Shown in pieces: positions 56,461 through 64,000 of a DNA stretch of 64,000 nucleotides. The notes under the pieces are model-generated. The model ran no database searches. It worked only from the letters and a program-made list of their open reading frames with translations, and was not told the DNA's origin. The position numbers and the translations under genes were made by a program. The stretch comes from Candidatus Aristotella avistercoris (GTDB lineage Bacteria > Bacillota > Clostridia > Oscillospirales > Ruminococcaceae), in contig CAJFOV010000052.1 in assembly GCA_904397835.1 (NCBI GenBank), forward strand, positions 1-64,000, in the 5' to 3' direction. Position 1 is the first letter of the stretch, and every line of letters starts with the position of its first letter.

Positions 56461-56488
56461 TTGACAGATTCATTTTTTATGATACAAT
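56461..56488 (+). promoter_or_regulatory. Promoter of the Crp-ABC operon
   Basis: TTGACA (56461-56466), 16 bp, TACAAT (56483-56488). Confidence 0.75.
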
Positions 56489-56534
56489 TTAATCTGTCTC
56501 AAATGAAACACTATACAGCCTTTGGAGAACCAGA

Positions 56535-57251
56535 ATGACACCCAAACATTGTCAAGCACTCTGTCAATGCCCGCTGTTCCAGGGGATGACCCTGCAGCAG
56601 GCCCAGCGGCTGGCCCAGGAGTATGGGCAGCTGCAGTCCTTCCCCAAGGGGGTGGATATCTACCGCCCCGATCAGTACCGCCGGGCCATGGGGGTCCTGG
56701 TCCAGGGCCGTGCCCAGGTGTTCAAGCCCGAGGGGGAGAGCCCGGTTCCCCTGAATCTCTTGGGACCAGGGCAGATTTTCGGCGTAGCAAGCCTCTTTCA
56801 CGCGTCCCAGCAGTATGTCACCCAGATCCAGTCCCTGGGCTGCGTGGTGCTCTTCTTTTCAGAGGAGGCCCTGCGGGCCCTCTTTGCCCAGTCCACAGAG
56901 TTCACCATGCGGTATATCGCCTTTTTGACGGAACGCATCTGTTTTTTGAACCACAAAATCGATGCCTTCACCGCCGGATCCGCCCTGGAGAAGGCCGCCA
57001 GAGGCCTGCTCACCCGGTGGCAGGAGCAGGGGGGTGAGGGAGAGATCACCTTTGTCAACGCCGCCCACATGGCCCGCGCCCTCAACATGGGGCGCGCCTC
57101 CCTCTACCGGGCCTTTGACGCCCTGGAGGAGCTGGGGCTCATTCAGCGCAGGGAGCGGCAAATTCAAGTACTTGATCGAAAGGGATTGGAGCAGGCGGCC
57201 GTGGGGGAATTTTCTCCCCAGCCTGATCCCACAACAGATCCCTTGGGATAA
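56535..57251 (+). CDS. Crp/Fnr-family transcriptional regulator
   Basis: 238 residues. N-terminal effector domain of the cyclic-nucleotide fold (residues 15-120; VLVQGRAQVFKPEG, LNLLGPGQIFGVASLF), dimer helix, and a winged helix at about 165-225 (NAAHMARALNMGRASLYRAFDALEELGLI). Cysteines near the N-terminus (CQALCQC) resemble the Fnr cluster region but too few and too close to be sure of oxygen sensing. It begins the operon and probably controls the importer encoded downstream. Confidence 0.88.
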   Translation: MTPKHCQALCQCPLFQGMTLQQAQRLAQEYGQLQSFPKGVDIYRPDQYRRAMGVLVQGRAQVFKPEGESPVPLNLLGPGQIFGVASLFHASQQYVTQIQSLGCVVLFFSEEALRALFAQSTEFTMRYIAFLTERICFLNHKIDAFTAGSALEKAARGLLTRWQEQGGEGEITFVNAAHMARALNMGRASLYRAFDALEELGLIQRRERQIQVLDRKGLEQAAVGEFSPQPDPTTDPLG

Positions 57252-57267
57252 AAGGAGGAAACAGACA

Positions 57268-58293
57268 ATGAAAAAGAGAACAATTTCCCTGCTGGCGGCC
57301 TTTGTGCTGATGCTGGCGCTGCTGGCCGGATGTGGGGATCAGGGCGGAAGTTCCGGCTCCTCTTCTCAGGGGGAGGGCTCCTCTGCCACAGAGAAGGTCA
57401 CCATCAATGTGGGCGGCCTGAAGGGCCCCACCGGCATCGGTATGGTCCAGCTCATGGATCAGGATGAGCAGGGGGCCACGGCCAACGACTATAACTTCAC
57501 CCTCATGGGCGACCCCCAGGATATGGTGGGCCTCATCTCCAACGGGGATCTGGATGTGGCGGCTGTGCCCACCAATCTGGCGGCCAACCTCTACAAGAAG
57601 ACCAGCGGGAATGTGCAGATGGTTGCCATCAACGCCCTGGGGAACCTGTCCATTTTGGAGCGGGGCGACTCCATCCAATCGGTGGAGGACCTGCGTGGCA
57701 AGACCATCTATGCCACTGGCCAGGGTTCCAACCCAGAGTATGTGCTGGACTACATCCTGCAGGCCAACGGCATTGACCCAGAGACGGATGTAAACATTGT
57801 GTACCTCACCGAACACTCGGAGCTGGCCACCATGATGGCCGCTGGGGAGGCGGACATCGCCATGTTGCCGGAGCCCTTTGTGACCACGGTGTTGAACAAG
57901 AGCGAGGACGTGCGGGTGGCCGTCAACCTCAACGACGCCTGGAACCAGGCCGCTGGGGACAGCGGTTCCCAGATGGCCCTGGGCTGCCTGATTGTGCGCA
58001 AGGACTTTTTGGAGAACAACCAGGAGGCCTTTGCGACCTTCCTGCAGGAGTACGCCGAGAGCACCAACTGGGTGGTGGAGCATGTCTCCGATGCCGCACA
58101 GCTGGTGGGGAAATATGAGATTATGGACGCCGCTGTTGCAGAGAAGGCCATCCCCAACTGCAACATTGTCTGCCTGACCGGCGAGGAGATGAAGCAGGCG
58201 GCAGAGGGCTTCTTCCAGGTGCTGTTCCAGGCCAATCCCCAGTCCATCGGCGGGGGCATGCCAGAGGAGGGCCTGTATTACCTGGGCAATTAA
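57268..58293 (+). CDS. NitT/TauT-type ABC transporter substrate-binding lipoprotein
   Basis: 341 residues. Lipoprotein signal peptide ending LLAGC (Cys22), Ser/Gly linker, then a type-2 solute-binding fold of the NMT1/SsuA group: VNVGGLKGPTGIG-like start (INVGGLKGPTG), VPTNLAANLYKK, LRGKTIYATGQGSNPEYVL and IAMLPEPFVTTVL. AGGAGG precedes the ATG. The ligand is not known; the family includes binding proteins for sulfonates, nitrate, pyrimidines and others. Confidence 0.88.
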   Translation: MKKRTISLLAAFVLMLALLAGCGDQGGSSGSSSQGEGSSATEKVTINVGGLKGPTGIGMVQLMDQDEQGATANDYNFTLMGDPQDMVGLISNGDLDVAAVPTNLAANLYKKTSGNVQMVAINALGNLSILERGDSIQSVEDLRGKTIYATGQGSNPEYVLDYILQANGIDPETDVNIVYLTEHSELATMMAAGEADIAMLPEPFVTTVLNKSEDVRVAVNLNDAWNQAAGDSGSQMALGCLIVRKDFLENNQEAFATFLQEYAESTNWVVEHVSDAAQLVGKYEIMDAAVAEKAIPNCNIVCLTGEEMKQAAEGFFQVLFQANPQSIGGGMPEEGLYYLGN

Positions 58294-58314
58294 CAACACA
58301 GTGGGAGGAAAACC

Positions 58315-59100
58315 ATGAAACACCAACGCATCAAAGGCTGGCTGTGGAACGCCCTGGTGGCGCTCTTCTGGCTTGGGGTGTGGCAGGTGGCCTCCCAATG
58401 GGTGGGGCAGGAACTGCTGGTTCCTGCCCCTGCTGTTGTTCTGCGCCGGTTGGGGGAGCTGGCTGTCACCTGGACCTTTTGGCAGACGGTGCTGCGCTCC
58501 TGCCTGCGGATTATGGAGGGCTTTCTGCTGGCGCTGATGCTGGGCACCCTGTTGGCGGTGGGGACCTCCCTGTCCAAGGGGCTGCGCCGGCTACTCTACC
58601 CCCTGCAGAGCATCATTAAGGCAACGCCGGTGGCCTCCTTCATCATCCTGGCCCTGGTTTGGATCAGCACCAGGCATCTGTCCATCTTCATCTCCTTTTT
58701 GATGGTGCTGCCCCTGGTGTGGAGCAACCTGTACCAGGGCATCCAAAAGGTGGATCCTAAGCTGTTGGAGATGGCAAAGGTCTTTGGCCTGTCCACAGGC
58801 AAAAAGCTCCGGGGTATCTACATCCCCAGTGTGCTGCCCTACTTTCTGTCGGCGGCCACCACGGGCCTTGGTTTTGCCTGGAAGGCCGGCGTGGCGGCGG
58901 AGGTGTTGGGGAAGCCCAGCGGCTCCATCGGCACCATGCTCTCCAACGCAAAGATCTACCTGGAGACGCCGGATCTCTTTGCCTGGACCATTGTGGTGAT
59001 TCTGCTGAGTATGGCCATTGAAAAGGGGATGCTGTTCCTCTTTGGCGTCCTGCAGCGAAGGTGGCGCTTGGAACAGCCTCAAAAGGGGGGACGGCTATGA
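58315..59100 (+). CDS. NitT/TauT-type ABC transporter permease
   Basis: 261 residues, about six helices and the coupling loop EMAKVFGLSTGKKLRGIYIPSVLP (around 146-170). SIGTMLSNAKIYLETPDLFAWT is typical of SsuC-type permeases. GGGAGG upstream; overlaps the ATPase gene by 4 nt. Confidence 0.92.
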   Translation: MKHQRIKGWLWNALVALFWLGVWQVASQWVGQELLVPAPAVVLRRLGELAVTWTFWQTVLRSCLRIMEGFLLALMLGTLLAVGTSLSKGLRRLLYPLQSIIKATPVASFIILALVWISTRHLSIFISFLMVLPLVWSNLYQGIQKVDPKLLEMAKVFGLSTGKKLRGIYIPSVLPYFLSAATTGLGFAWKAGVAAEVLGKPSGSIGTMLSNAKIYLETPDLFAWTIVVILLSMAIEKGMLFLFGVLQRRWRLEQPQKGGRL

Positions 59101-59783
59101 GCATCCAGTTGGAACATGTCACTGTCACACTGGGGGACCGTGATGTGATCGAAGATCTGTCTCTCACCCTGCCGGAACAGGGCATTGTCAGCTTTTTTGG
59201 AGTCTCCGGCAGCGGCAAGAGCACGCTGCTGAACCTGCTGGCAGGCCTGGTATCCCCCAGACAGGGGAAGATCCTGGGGCTGGAGGGCCGGCAGGTGTCC
59301 TATGTCTTTCAGGAGGACCGGCTCCTTCCCTGGCTCACCGTGGGGGAGAATGTGGCCCTAGTGGGGGCGGGGGAACAGCAGCTGGATCCCCAGCCCTACT
59401 TGGAACTGGTGGGCCTTGGGCAGCGCAGGGAGGACTATCCCGGCTCCCTCTCCGGCGGCATGCGCCGCCGGCTGGCCATTGCCAGGGCGCTGGCCTACGG
59501 CGGGGATCTGCTGCTGTTGGATGAGCCGTTCTCTGGCCTGGACTGGTCCCTGCGGCAGCATCTGATGGACAAATTGGGGCCCATGGGACGGGAAAAGCTG
59601 TTGATCCTGGTCTCCCACGACTCCTATGAGTGCGCCTATCTGTCCGACGAGGTGCGCCTGGTGCTGCCGGAGCGCATGCAGGTCTATGAGACTCTCAAGG
59701 CCCCGGGGGACTTTTCCGCCCGGCAGCAGGATCCAGCTCTGGTGGAGGCCTTGGAGCGGGAGATCCGCCGCCTTGCCAAATAG
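59097..59783 (+). CDS. NitT/TauT-type ABC transporter ATP-binding protein
   Basis: 228 residues: Walker A GVSGSGKST, Q-loop VFQEDRLLPWLTV, signature SGGMRRRLAIARAL, Walker B LLLLDEPFSGLD and H-loop VSHD. The VFQEDRLLPW form is typical of the SsuB/TauB group. Last gene of the operon. Confidence 0.94.
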   Translation: MSIQLEHVTVTLGDRDVIEDLSLTLPEQGIVSFFGVSGSGKSTLLNLLAGLVSPRQGKILGLEGRQVSYVFQEDRLLPWLTVGENVALVGAGEQQLDPQPYLELVGLGQRREDYPGSLSGGMRRRLAIARALAYGGDLLLLDEPFSGLDWSLRQHLMDKLGPMGREKLLILVSHDSYECAYLSDEVRLVLPERMQVYETLKAPGDFSARQQDPALVEALEREIRRLAK

Positions 59784-59788
59784 CATGA

Positions 59789-59823
59789 AAAAACAGGAGG
59801 CAAACCCCTTGCCTCCTGTTTTT
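59789..59823. terminator. Bidirectional terminator between the ABC operon and the phosphoesterase gene
   Basis: AAAAACAGGAGGCAA (59789-59803) pairs perfectly with TTGCCTCCTGTTTTT (59809-59823); A- and T-runs at both ends serve both strands. Confidence 0.92.
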
Positions 59824-59842
59824 GCCTTTTGTTCCAATGCTG

Positions 59843-60385
59843 CTACAGTTGGAACTCCTGCTGCAGGTTGCCCTCCAGATCCCGCCAGGTCAGCCGCCGG
59901 TTCTGCAGGGTCATGTAGCCGCGGTAGCTGTTCTCCTTGGGCAGGGAGACAGAACCTGGGTTGCAGTACAGGTAGGTGCCCCGAGAAGCGCACACAGGCA
60001 CGTGGGTGTGGCCATGGAGCAGCACATCCCCCTGGTGCAGGGGCGGCAAGTTGGACTCATTGTAGTGGTGGCCGTGGGTGGCAAAGATCATCCGATCCCC
60101 CAGGTCCAACAGGCAGTAATCTGCCAGGATGGGGAATGCCAGCACCATCTGGTCCACCTCGGCGTCACAGTTTCCCCGCACTGAGAGGATATCCTGTTTG
60201 CGCGCGTTGAGCATCTCCAGCACCGCCTTGGGATCGTAGCCCTCTGGCAGGCCGTTGCGGGGGCCGTGGTAGAGGAGATCCCCCAGCAGGAGCAGGCGGT
60301 CCGCCCCCTCCCGCTGGTAGGCCTCCAGGAGCTGCGCGCAGTACACTGCAGAGCCATGGATATCCGATGCAATCAGCCACTTCAT
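59843..60385 (-). CDS. YfcE-family phosphodiesterase
   Basis: 180 residues. Calcineurin-like metallophosphoesterase: ASDIHGS (Asp8, His10), LLLGDLLYHGPRN, SVRGNCDAE, FATHGHHYN and LLHGHTHVP are the five metal-binding blocks in order. E. coli YfcE cleaves phosphodiesters in vitro; the natural substrate is uncertain. The ATG at 60385 agrees with the family N-terminus (MKWLIASDIHG); AAAGG is rather far upstream. Confidence 0.93.
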   Translation of the reverse strand: MKWLIASDIHGSAVYCAQLLEAYQREGADRLLLLGDLLYHGPRNGLPEGYDPKAVLEMLNARKQDILSVRGNCDAEVDQMVLAFPILADYCLLDLGDRMIFATHGHHYNESNLPPLHQGDVLLHGHTHVPVCASRGTYLYCNPGSVSLPKENSYRGYMTLQNRRLTWRDLEGNLQQEFQL

Positions 60386-60538
60386 GTTTGTAAGATCAAC
60401 CTTTCTCTTCGTTTCCTCCCGGAGAAAATCTTTGGATCCTCTCGCTGGTGGACGGAACTTCTTTTTGTCCATCATACCACATCCAGGTTCTTGGGGGAAG
60501 GGGCCGCTTGAAAAGACCTCTCCGGCCGTCGAAGGCTC

Positions 60539-61258
60539 TTACATGCTCTCCAGTTCCTTTTTGAGCTGTTTGATGATCCGCTTCTCCAGCCGCGAGATGT
60601 AGGATTGGGAGATCCCAATGAGGTCCGCCACCTGCTTTTGGGTCTTTTCAGCGCCGCCGTTGAGGCCAAAGCGCAGCTGCATGATCATGCGCTCCCGCTC
60701 TCCCAGCCGGTTGACTGCCTGGAGCACCATGGAGCGCTCCGCGTCCTGCTCGATGTCCCGGTTGACGCTGTCCCCATCAGTGCCCATGACATCGGAGAGG
60801 AGCAGCTCATTCCCATCCCAATCCACATTGAGGGGTTCGTCGATGGAGATCTCGTTGCGCTGGGACTGGCACTTGCGCAGGTGCATGAGAATCTCGTTTT
60901 CAATGCAGCGGGAGGCATAGGTGGCCAGCTTGATGTTGCGGCTGGGGCAAAATGTGTTCACCGCCTTGATGAGCCCAATGGTGCCGATGGAGATGAGATC
61001 CTCCACCCCCACGCCGGAGGACTCAAATTTTTTGGCGATGTAGACCACCAGGCGCAAGTTGTGGACAATGAGGGTCTGCTTGGCGCTCTCGTCGTGTTCC
61101 TGTAGCTTGACAAAGACCACCTCTTCCTCCTGCTTGGTCAGCGGCGGCGGAAGAGTCTCCGGTCCGTTGATGTAATAGATGCCCCGCACCGGCCGCAGCC
61201 GCAGCCACAGCTGCCAAATCCGCCGCCAGAGCACCATCAACCCGTTTTTTTCTTTCAT
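60539..61258 (-). CDS. sigE: Sporulation sigma factor SigE (pro-form)
   Basis: 239 residues, the same length as Bacillus SigE. It directs mother-cell transcription after septation. An N-terminal pro-sequence ([15 protein letters not shown]...) keeps it inactive until cleaved; [18 protein letters not shown] ([14 protein letters not shown]), [12 protein letters not shown] (core binding) and region 4 [23 protein letters not shown] follow. The ATG at 61258 begins 7 nt after spoIIGA ends, with AAGGAG very close upstream. Confidence 0.97.
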   Translation of the reverse strand: MKEKNGLMVLWRRIWQLWLRLRPVRGIYYINGPETLPPPLTKQEEEVVFVKLQEHDESAKQTLIVHNLRLVVYIAKKFESSGVGVEDLISIGTIGLIKAVNTFCPSRNIKLATYASRCIENEILMHLRKCQSQRNEISIDEPLNVDWDGNELLLSDVMGTDGDSVNRDIEQDAERSMVLQAVNRLGERERMIMQLRFGLNGGAEKTQKQVADLIGISQSYISRLEKRIIKQLKKELESM

Positions 61259-61265
61259 AACTCCT

Positions 61266-62153
61266 TCATCCCCTACTCCTGTTAAGTTGACGCTCCACCA
61301 TCTGGGGATGGAGCAATAGATCACATGCCATACCCCTGGGCCGCTCCGGCGTGACGGCCAGCAAAAAATCTTCGCAGTAGACAGGGCCCTCTGCTCCCTG
61401 CCAGGTGATCCGGTCCGGGTGGAAGGCGGGCATCATCCCTCTATGTCCCACGGTGCCGTAGGGAATCAGACGGAACCCTGGCAGCTGCTGCAGTTGTTGG
61501 GCCAGAGGAAGATCCGGTGAGACATTCTGCAGGCCTGGAAGAGCCCGCAGGGGTTCCAGGGTGCACAGGGCCACAGGTGCACCGCTGTAGGGATCCTGCA
61601 GGCCATTGCCCGTGTCCATCCGGGCGGTAAGGTCGATGGAATGGCCCTGGACTACAAGGGTAGCCTGGCAGAGGGCAGGCAGGGCCGTCTGCGCGCGAAA
61701 TTTCCGCTGAAAGAGGGAGAACAGCAGGTAGGCCAGGGTGGTGACCCCCAACAGGGTAAAGACAGACAGGTCAAAATACACCACGCCATTGTAGTAGAAC
61801 ATGCCATCTGGGGCCCGGAGCACCCAAAGGGCCAGCATGAGGCCGGCAAAGAAGAAGTTGACCACAAAGAAGATCAGCCAGTCAAATAGGAATTGCCGTA
61901 CAGGGCAGCGCCCGGCCACAATGGCAACCATGGCTCCGGAGAGGAGCAGCTTAAATCCGGTGAGCACCAGGGTGTTCTGCAGGGGAAGGAAAATAATCAA
62001 GCTCCCCAACGCCCCCACACCGGCGGAGAGGAGCAGCCTACCTATGGAACGGGTGCGCCCTGCAATGGTGCAGGAGAGCCGCAGCAGCAGGTAGTTGATG
62101 ACAAAGTTGACTGTCAACAATACATCTACATAGATGCCCGTTTTCATAAGCAC
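61266..62153 (-). CDS. spoIIGA: Sigma-E processing peptidase SpoIIGA
   Basis: 295 residues. A membrane-embedded aspartic protease that removes the SigE pro-sequence in response to SpoIIR. About five helices occupy the first 150 residues, and [12 protein letters not shown] places the catalytic Asp at 180, as DTGN does in Bacillus (Asp183). The start is GTG 62153 (GGAGG 5 nt upstream) or ATG 62147. Its partner sigE follows directly. Confidence 0.95.
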   Translation of the reverse strand: MLMKTGIYVDVLLTVNFVINYLLLRLSCTIAGRTRSIGRLLLSAGVGALGSLIIFLPLQNTLVLTGFKLLLSGAMVAIVAGRCPVRQFLFDWLIFFVVNFFFAGLMLALWVLRAPDGMFYYNGVVYFDLSVFTLLGVTTLAYLLFSLFQRKFRAQTALPALCQATLVVQGHSIDLTARMDTGNGLQDPYSGAPVALCTLEPLRALPGLQNVSPDLPLAQQLQQLPGFRLIPYGTVGHRGMMPAFHPDRITWQGAEGPVYCEDFLLAVTPERPRGMACDLLLHPQMVERQLNRSRG

Positions 62154-62212
62154 TGGCGCCTCCTTCCAGAATGGTTCGAGAGAGGCGCCGCCGGAGGCTC
62201 CCCTTTCTTTTT

Positions 62213-62245
62213 ATTATAGAAAGGGCCGCGGGTACATCCTGTCAC
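62213..62245 (-). promoter_or_regulatory. spoIIG-like promoter with 21-bp spacer
   Basis: In the minus-strand sense, GTGACA (62245-62240) and TATAAT (62218-62213) are 21 bp apart. The Bacillus spoIIG promoter has the same oddity, a near-consensus -35 and -10 with 22 bp between, which makes it dependent on Spo0A-phosphate. A Spo0A-box-like TCTCGAA is at 62181-62175, downstream of the -10. Dependence on Spo0A here is inference. Confidence 0.5.
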
Positions 62246-62506
62246 TTTTTGGGGCGGGGCAAAAAAGACAAGGTCCTGTCTATTGATTCCCCACTTCAGA
62301 AGTTTTGCCTGTCTGGGGTGGATAAAGTGAGAGTTTATGCCTTGTGAGTGGACTCCGCAGAAGAAGGGCATCTATTGGACATTTGTATTTTGTAGAAGGA
62401 CAAAACGAGAAATTTCTGAATAAAAATGTGCAACCCCACCTAATTTCTGGTTCAGATTCTGGCAGAATAACTGGTGGGAAACGTCTGGTAAACCGCTGGG
62501 CAATAT
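62246..62506. other. Divergent intergenic region, no gene seen
   Basis: Between the spoIIGA promoter and the peptidase promoter, with A/T-rich stretches and an unsupported open frame. No known RNA element was recognised. Confidence 0.35.
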
Positions 62507-62514
62507 GGTATAAT
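62507..62514 (+). promoter_or_regulatory. Extended -10 promoter for the M20 peptidase gene
   Basis: GGTATAAT (62507-62514) with TG one step upstream; a weak TGGTAA (62487-62492) is the only -35 candidate. The leader to 62689 would be about 165 nt. Confidence 0.45.
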
Positions 62515-62688
62515 TTGATAGGAATTTGGTCAGGAAGATTTACCTCTGTTTATCCAGTGGGAGGCTTTGCCCACAGCATAAACATGAGTTCTGTTTCCCC
62601 GGTCTCCGATTGTGAAAAAAAGCCTCTGGCGGCCTCTCCTCCAGGGGAATTTTCAAATATTGTACAGAAAGGATCTAGGTGAATATTT

Positions 62689-63801
62689 ATGCTGTCAAAA
62701 GAGAGATTGATTCAAACCTTTATTGAAATGGTCAAAGTGGACAGCCCCTCCTGGGAGGAGAAGCCCATGGCCGACTGGATGCTCGACTACCTGAAAAAGA
62801 GAGGCATTGAGGCCACCATCGACAACGCCGGCGCAGCCTACGGCGGCAATTCCGGCAACATCGTGGCCCACATCCCTGGTGAGCCCGGCAGCATGCCCAT
62901 CTGCTTTGCCTGCCACATGGACCAGATCTCCCCCTGCCATGGAGTCAAACCTGTCATCGATGGGGATATCATCCGCTCCGACGGCACCACCACCCTGGGC
63001 GCTGATGACAAGTCCGGTATCGCTTCCATTCTGGAGGCTTTGGAGGATGTGCTGGAGAGCGGCGTCAAGCACCGTGACATCTACCTGCTCTTCACCGTCT
63101 CCGAAGAGACCGGCATGCTGGGCTCCAAGAATTTTGACGAGTCCCGCCTGCCCTGCAAGGATCTGCTGGTGATCGATGCAGTGGCCAACACTGGCGTCAT
63201 CGCCTACAAGGCTCCCGCTCTGGAGGCCATCAAAGTGACCTTCCATGGCCGCAAAGCCCATGCTGGTCTGGAGCCGGAGAAGGGCATCAACGCCATCACC
63301 GTGGCTGCCCATGCCATCAGCAACATGCGCCTGAGCCGCTTGGATGAGACCACCACCGCCAACATTGGCCGCATCGAGGGCGGCGACGCCACCAACGTGG
63401 TGACGGATGAGGTCACCTTCACCGCAGAGATCCGCGCCCACAGCATGGAGCGCCTGCAGGCGGAGGTCGAGTATATGGAGAAGTGCTGCAAGGATGCCTG
63501 CGCCCAGTACGGCGGCAGCGTGGACTTTGAGCACAGCCTCTCCTACCCCAACTTCTCTTTGGATCTGGATGAGCCCATTGTCAAAATGACCATGGCCGCC
63601 ATGGAGAAGGTGGGCGTCACGCCGCAACCCATGGTCATCGGTGGCGGAAGCGATGCCAACATCGTGGCCGCCAAGGGCTATCGCAGCGTTATCCTCAGCT
63701 GCGGTATGTTCAATGTCCACACTGTGGATGAGTACCTGGACACCAACGAGCTGTGGAAAGCCACCCAGATCAACCGTATCCTGATGGGTCTGGAGGACTA
63801 A
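62689..63801 (+). CDS. M20-family peptidase (PepT-like)
   Basis: 370 residues. Di-zinc exopeptidase: CHMDQ (His), TLGADDKSGIA (bridging Asp), VSEETGMLGS (catalytic Glu/metal Glu), and the lid domain AHAGLEPEKGINAI are in family order; AAKGYRSVILSCGMFNVHT near the end holds the last metal His. It probably clips small peptides in the cytoplasm. The ATG has AGGTGA about 8 nt upstream. Read divergently from spoIIGA and closed by a hairpin. Confidence 0.93.
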   Translation: MLSKERLIQTFIEMVKVDSPSWEEKPMADWMLDYLKKRGIEATIDNAGAAYGGNSGNIVAHIPGEPGSMPICFACHMDQISPCHGVKPVIDGDIIRSDGTTTLGADDKSGIASILEALEDVLESGVKHRDIYLLFTVSEETGMLGSKNFDESRLPCKDLLVIDAVANTGVIAYKAPALEAIKVTFHGRKAHAGLEPEKGINAITVAAHAISNMRLSRLDETTTANIGRIEGGDATNVVTDEVTFTAEIRAHSMERLQAEVEYMEKCCKDACAQYGGSVDFEHSLSYPNFSLDLDEPIVKMTMAAMEKVGVTPQPMVIGGGSDANIVAAKGYRSVILSCGMFNVHTVDEYLDTNELWKATQINRILMGLED

Positions 63802-63834
63802 GAGTCCATAGACAACCTGTACTTTGTTTTTCGT

Positions 63835-63863
63835 GAGGAACTGCCGATCAATGGCAGTTCCTC
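63835..63863 (+). terminator. Hairpin after the M20 peptidase gene
   Basis: GAGGAACTGCC (63835-63845) pairs with GGCAGTTCCTC (63853-63863); the T-run is weak. A second hairpin, CACAGGGG/CCCCTGTG at 63897-63931, follows with T-run in its loop. Confidence 0.6.
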
Positions 63864-64000
63864 ATTGTCTGCCCAGGTAAATCTGGTGTTGTCTGCCACA
63901 GGGGAACGGTTTTTTTAAGGATGCCCCTGTGATTTCATGGATCGAACCCCTTCTGGACCATCGGGTTAAACCAGGTCCAAGGGATTGGATAAAATAATTT
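63864..64000. other. End of window, no gene seen
   Basis: About 137 nt after the terminator with no open frame; the region probably precedes a gene outside the window. Confidence 0.4.

Noticed and set aside
62344..62682. 112-codon frame before the M20 peptidase gene
   Set aside because: No ribosome binding site, composition unlike neighbouring genes, and it spans the predicted promoter at 62507-62514.

Overview
The window is a high-GC (by eye about 60%), gene-dense stretch of chromosome from a spore-forming, low-complexity-cell-envelope Firmicute. The gene order (infC-rpmI-rplT, topA-trmFO, rnc-smc-ftsY, rplU-prp-rpmA-obgE), AddAB instead of RecBCD, the spoIIGA-sigE pair, a mini-RNase III, an EF-P/zinc-ribbon pair and a 2-hydroxyacyl-CoA dehydratase locus all point to Clostridia, most likely an Oscillospiraceae/Flavonifractor-like gut anaerobe. 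The family-level placement is inference; the class-level one is well supported.

Layout. 1-2400 is a looser, AT-richer accessory segment: a tRNA-Pro(GGG) on the minus strand with its own promoter and terminator, a ribbon-helix-helix protein, a stand-alone Spo0A C-terminal-type DNA-binding protein, and a small cysteine-containing protein. 2.7-7.3 kb holds a paired M16 protease operon running into lgt, then folD. 7.4-11.6 kb holds a candidate structured RNA, a polar amino-acid ABC transporter and a lipoprotein. 11.7-15.2 kb is the translation operon infC-rpmI-rplT (with a rare ATC start), an rRNA/tRNA methyltransferase and dprA. 15.2-31.2 kb is a nearly unbroken run of housekeeping genes: topA, trmFO, plsX, rnc, an Elp3-like radical SAM protein, smc, ftsY, rdgB, yhbY, nadD, yqeK, rsfS, leuS. 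31.3-35.4 kb carries rpsU, yqeG, an endonuclease IV-like protein, an Xaa-Pro peptidase, efp and an acidic zinc-ribbon protein.

35.5-38.1 kb contains a likely surface-protein remnant, a small membrane protein and a DUF885 lipoprotein (both intact genes on the minus strand). 38.4-45.8 kb is addB-addA plus a small lipoprotein. 45.9-50.1 kb is rplU-prp-rpmA, a second candidate structured RNA, obgE, mini-RNase III and a YitT-family membrane protein. 50.4-56.2 kb is a TetR regulator followed by a two-domain dehydratase activase, a dehydratase-like subunit and a CmpB-type membrane protein in overlapping order. 56.5-59.8 kb is a Crp/Fnr regulator with a NitT/TauT-type ABC importer. 59.8-62.2 kb on the minus strand is a YfcE-like phosphoesterase and the sporulation pair spoIIGA-sigE, preceded by a promoter with an unusually long spacer. 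The window closes with an M20-type peptidase.

No CRISPR array, insertion sequence, prophage or defence island is visible. The less ordinary items are the orphan Spo0A effector domain, two unassigned structured RNAs, a leader ORF overlapping efp, non-ATG starts that look functional (infC ATC, mini-RNase III CTG), and the spoIIG-like long-spacer promoter.
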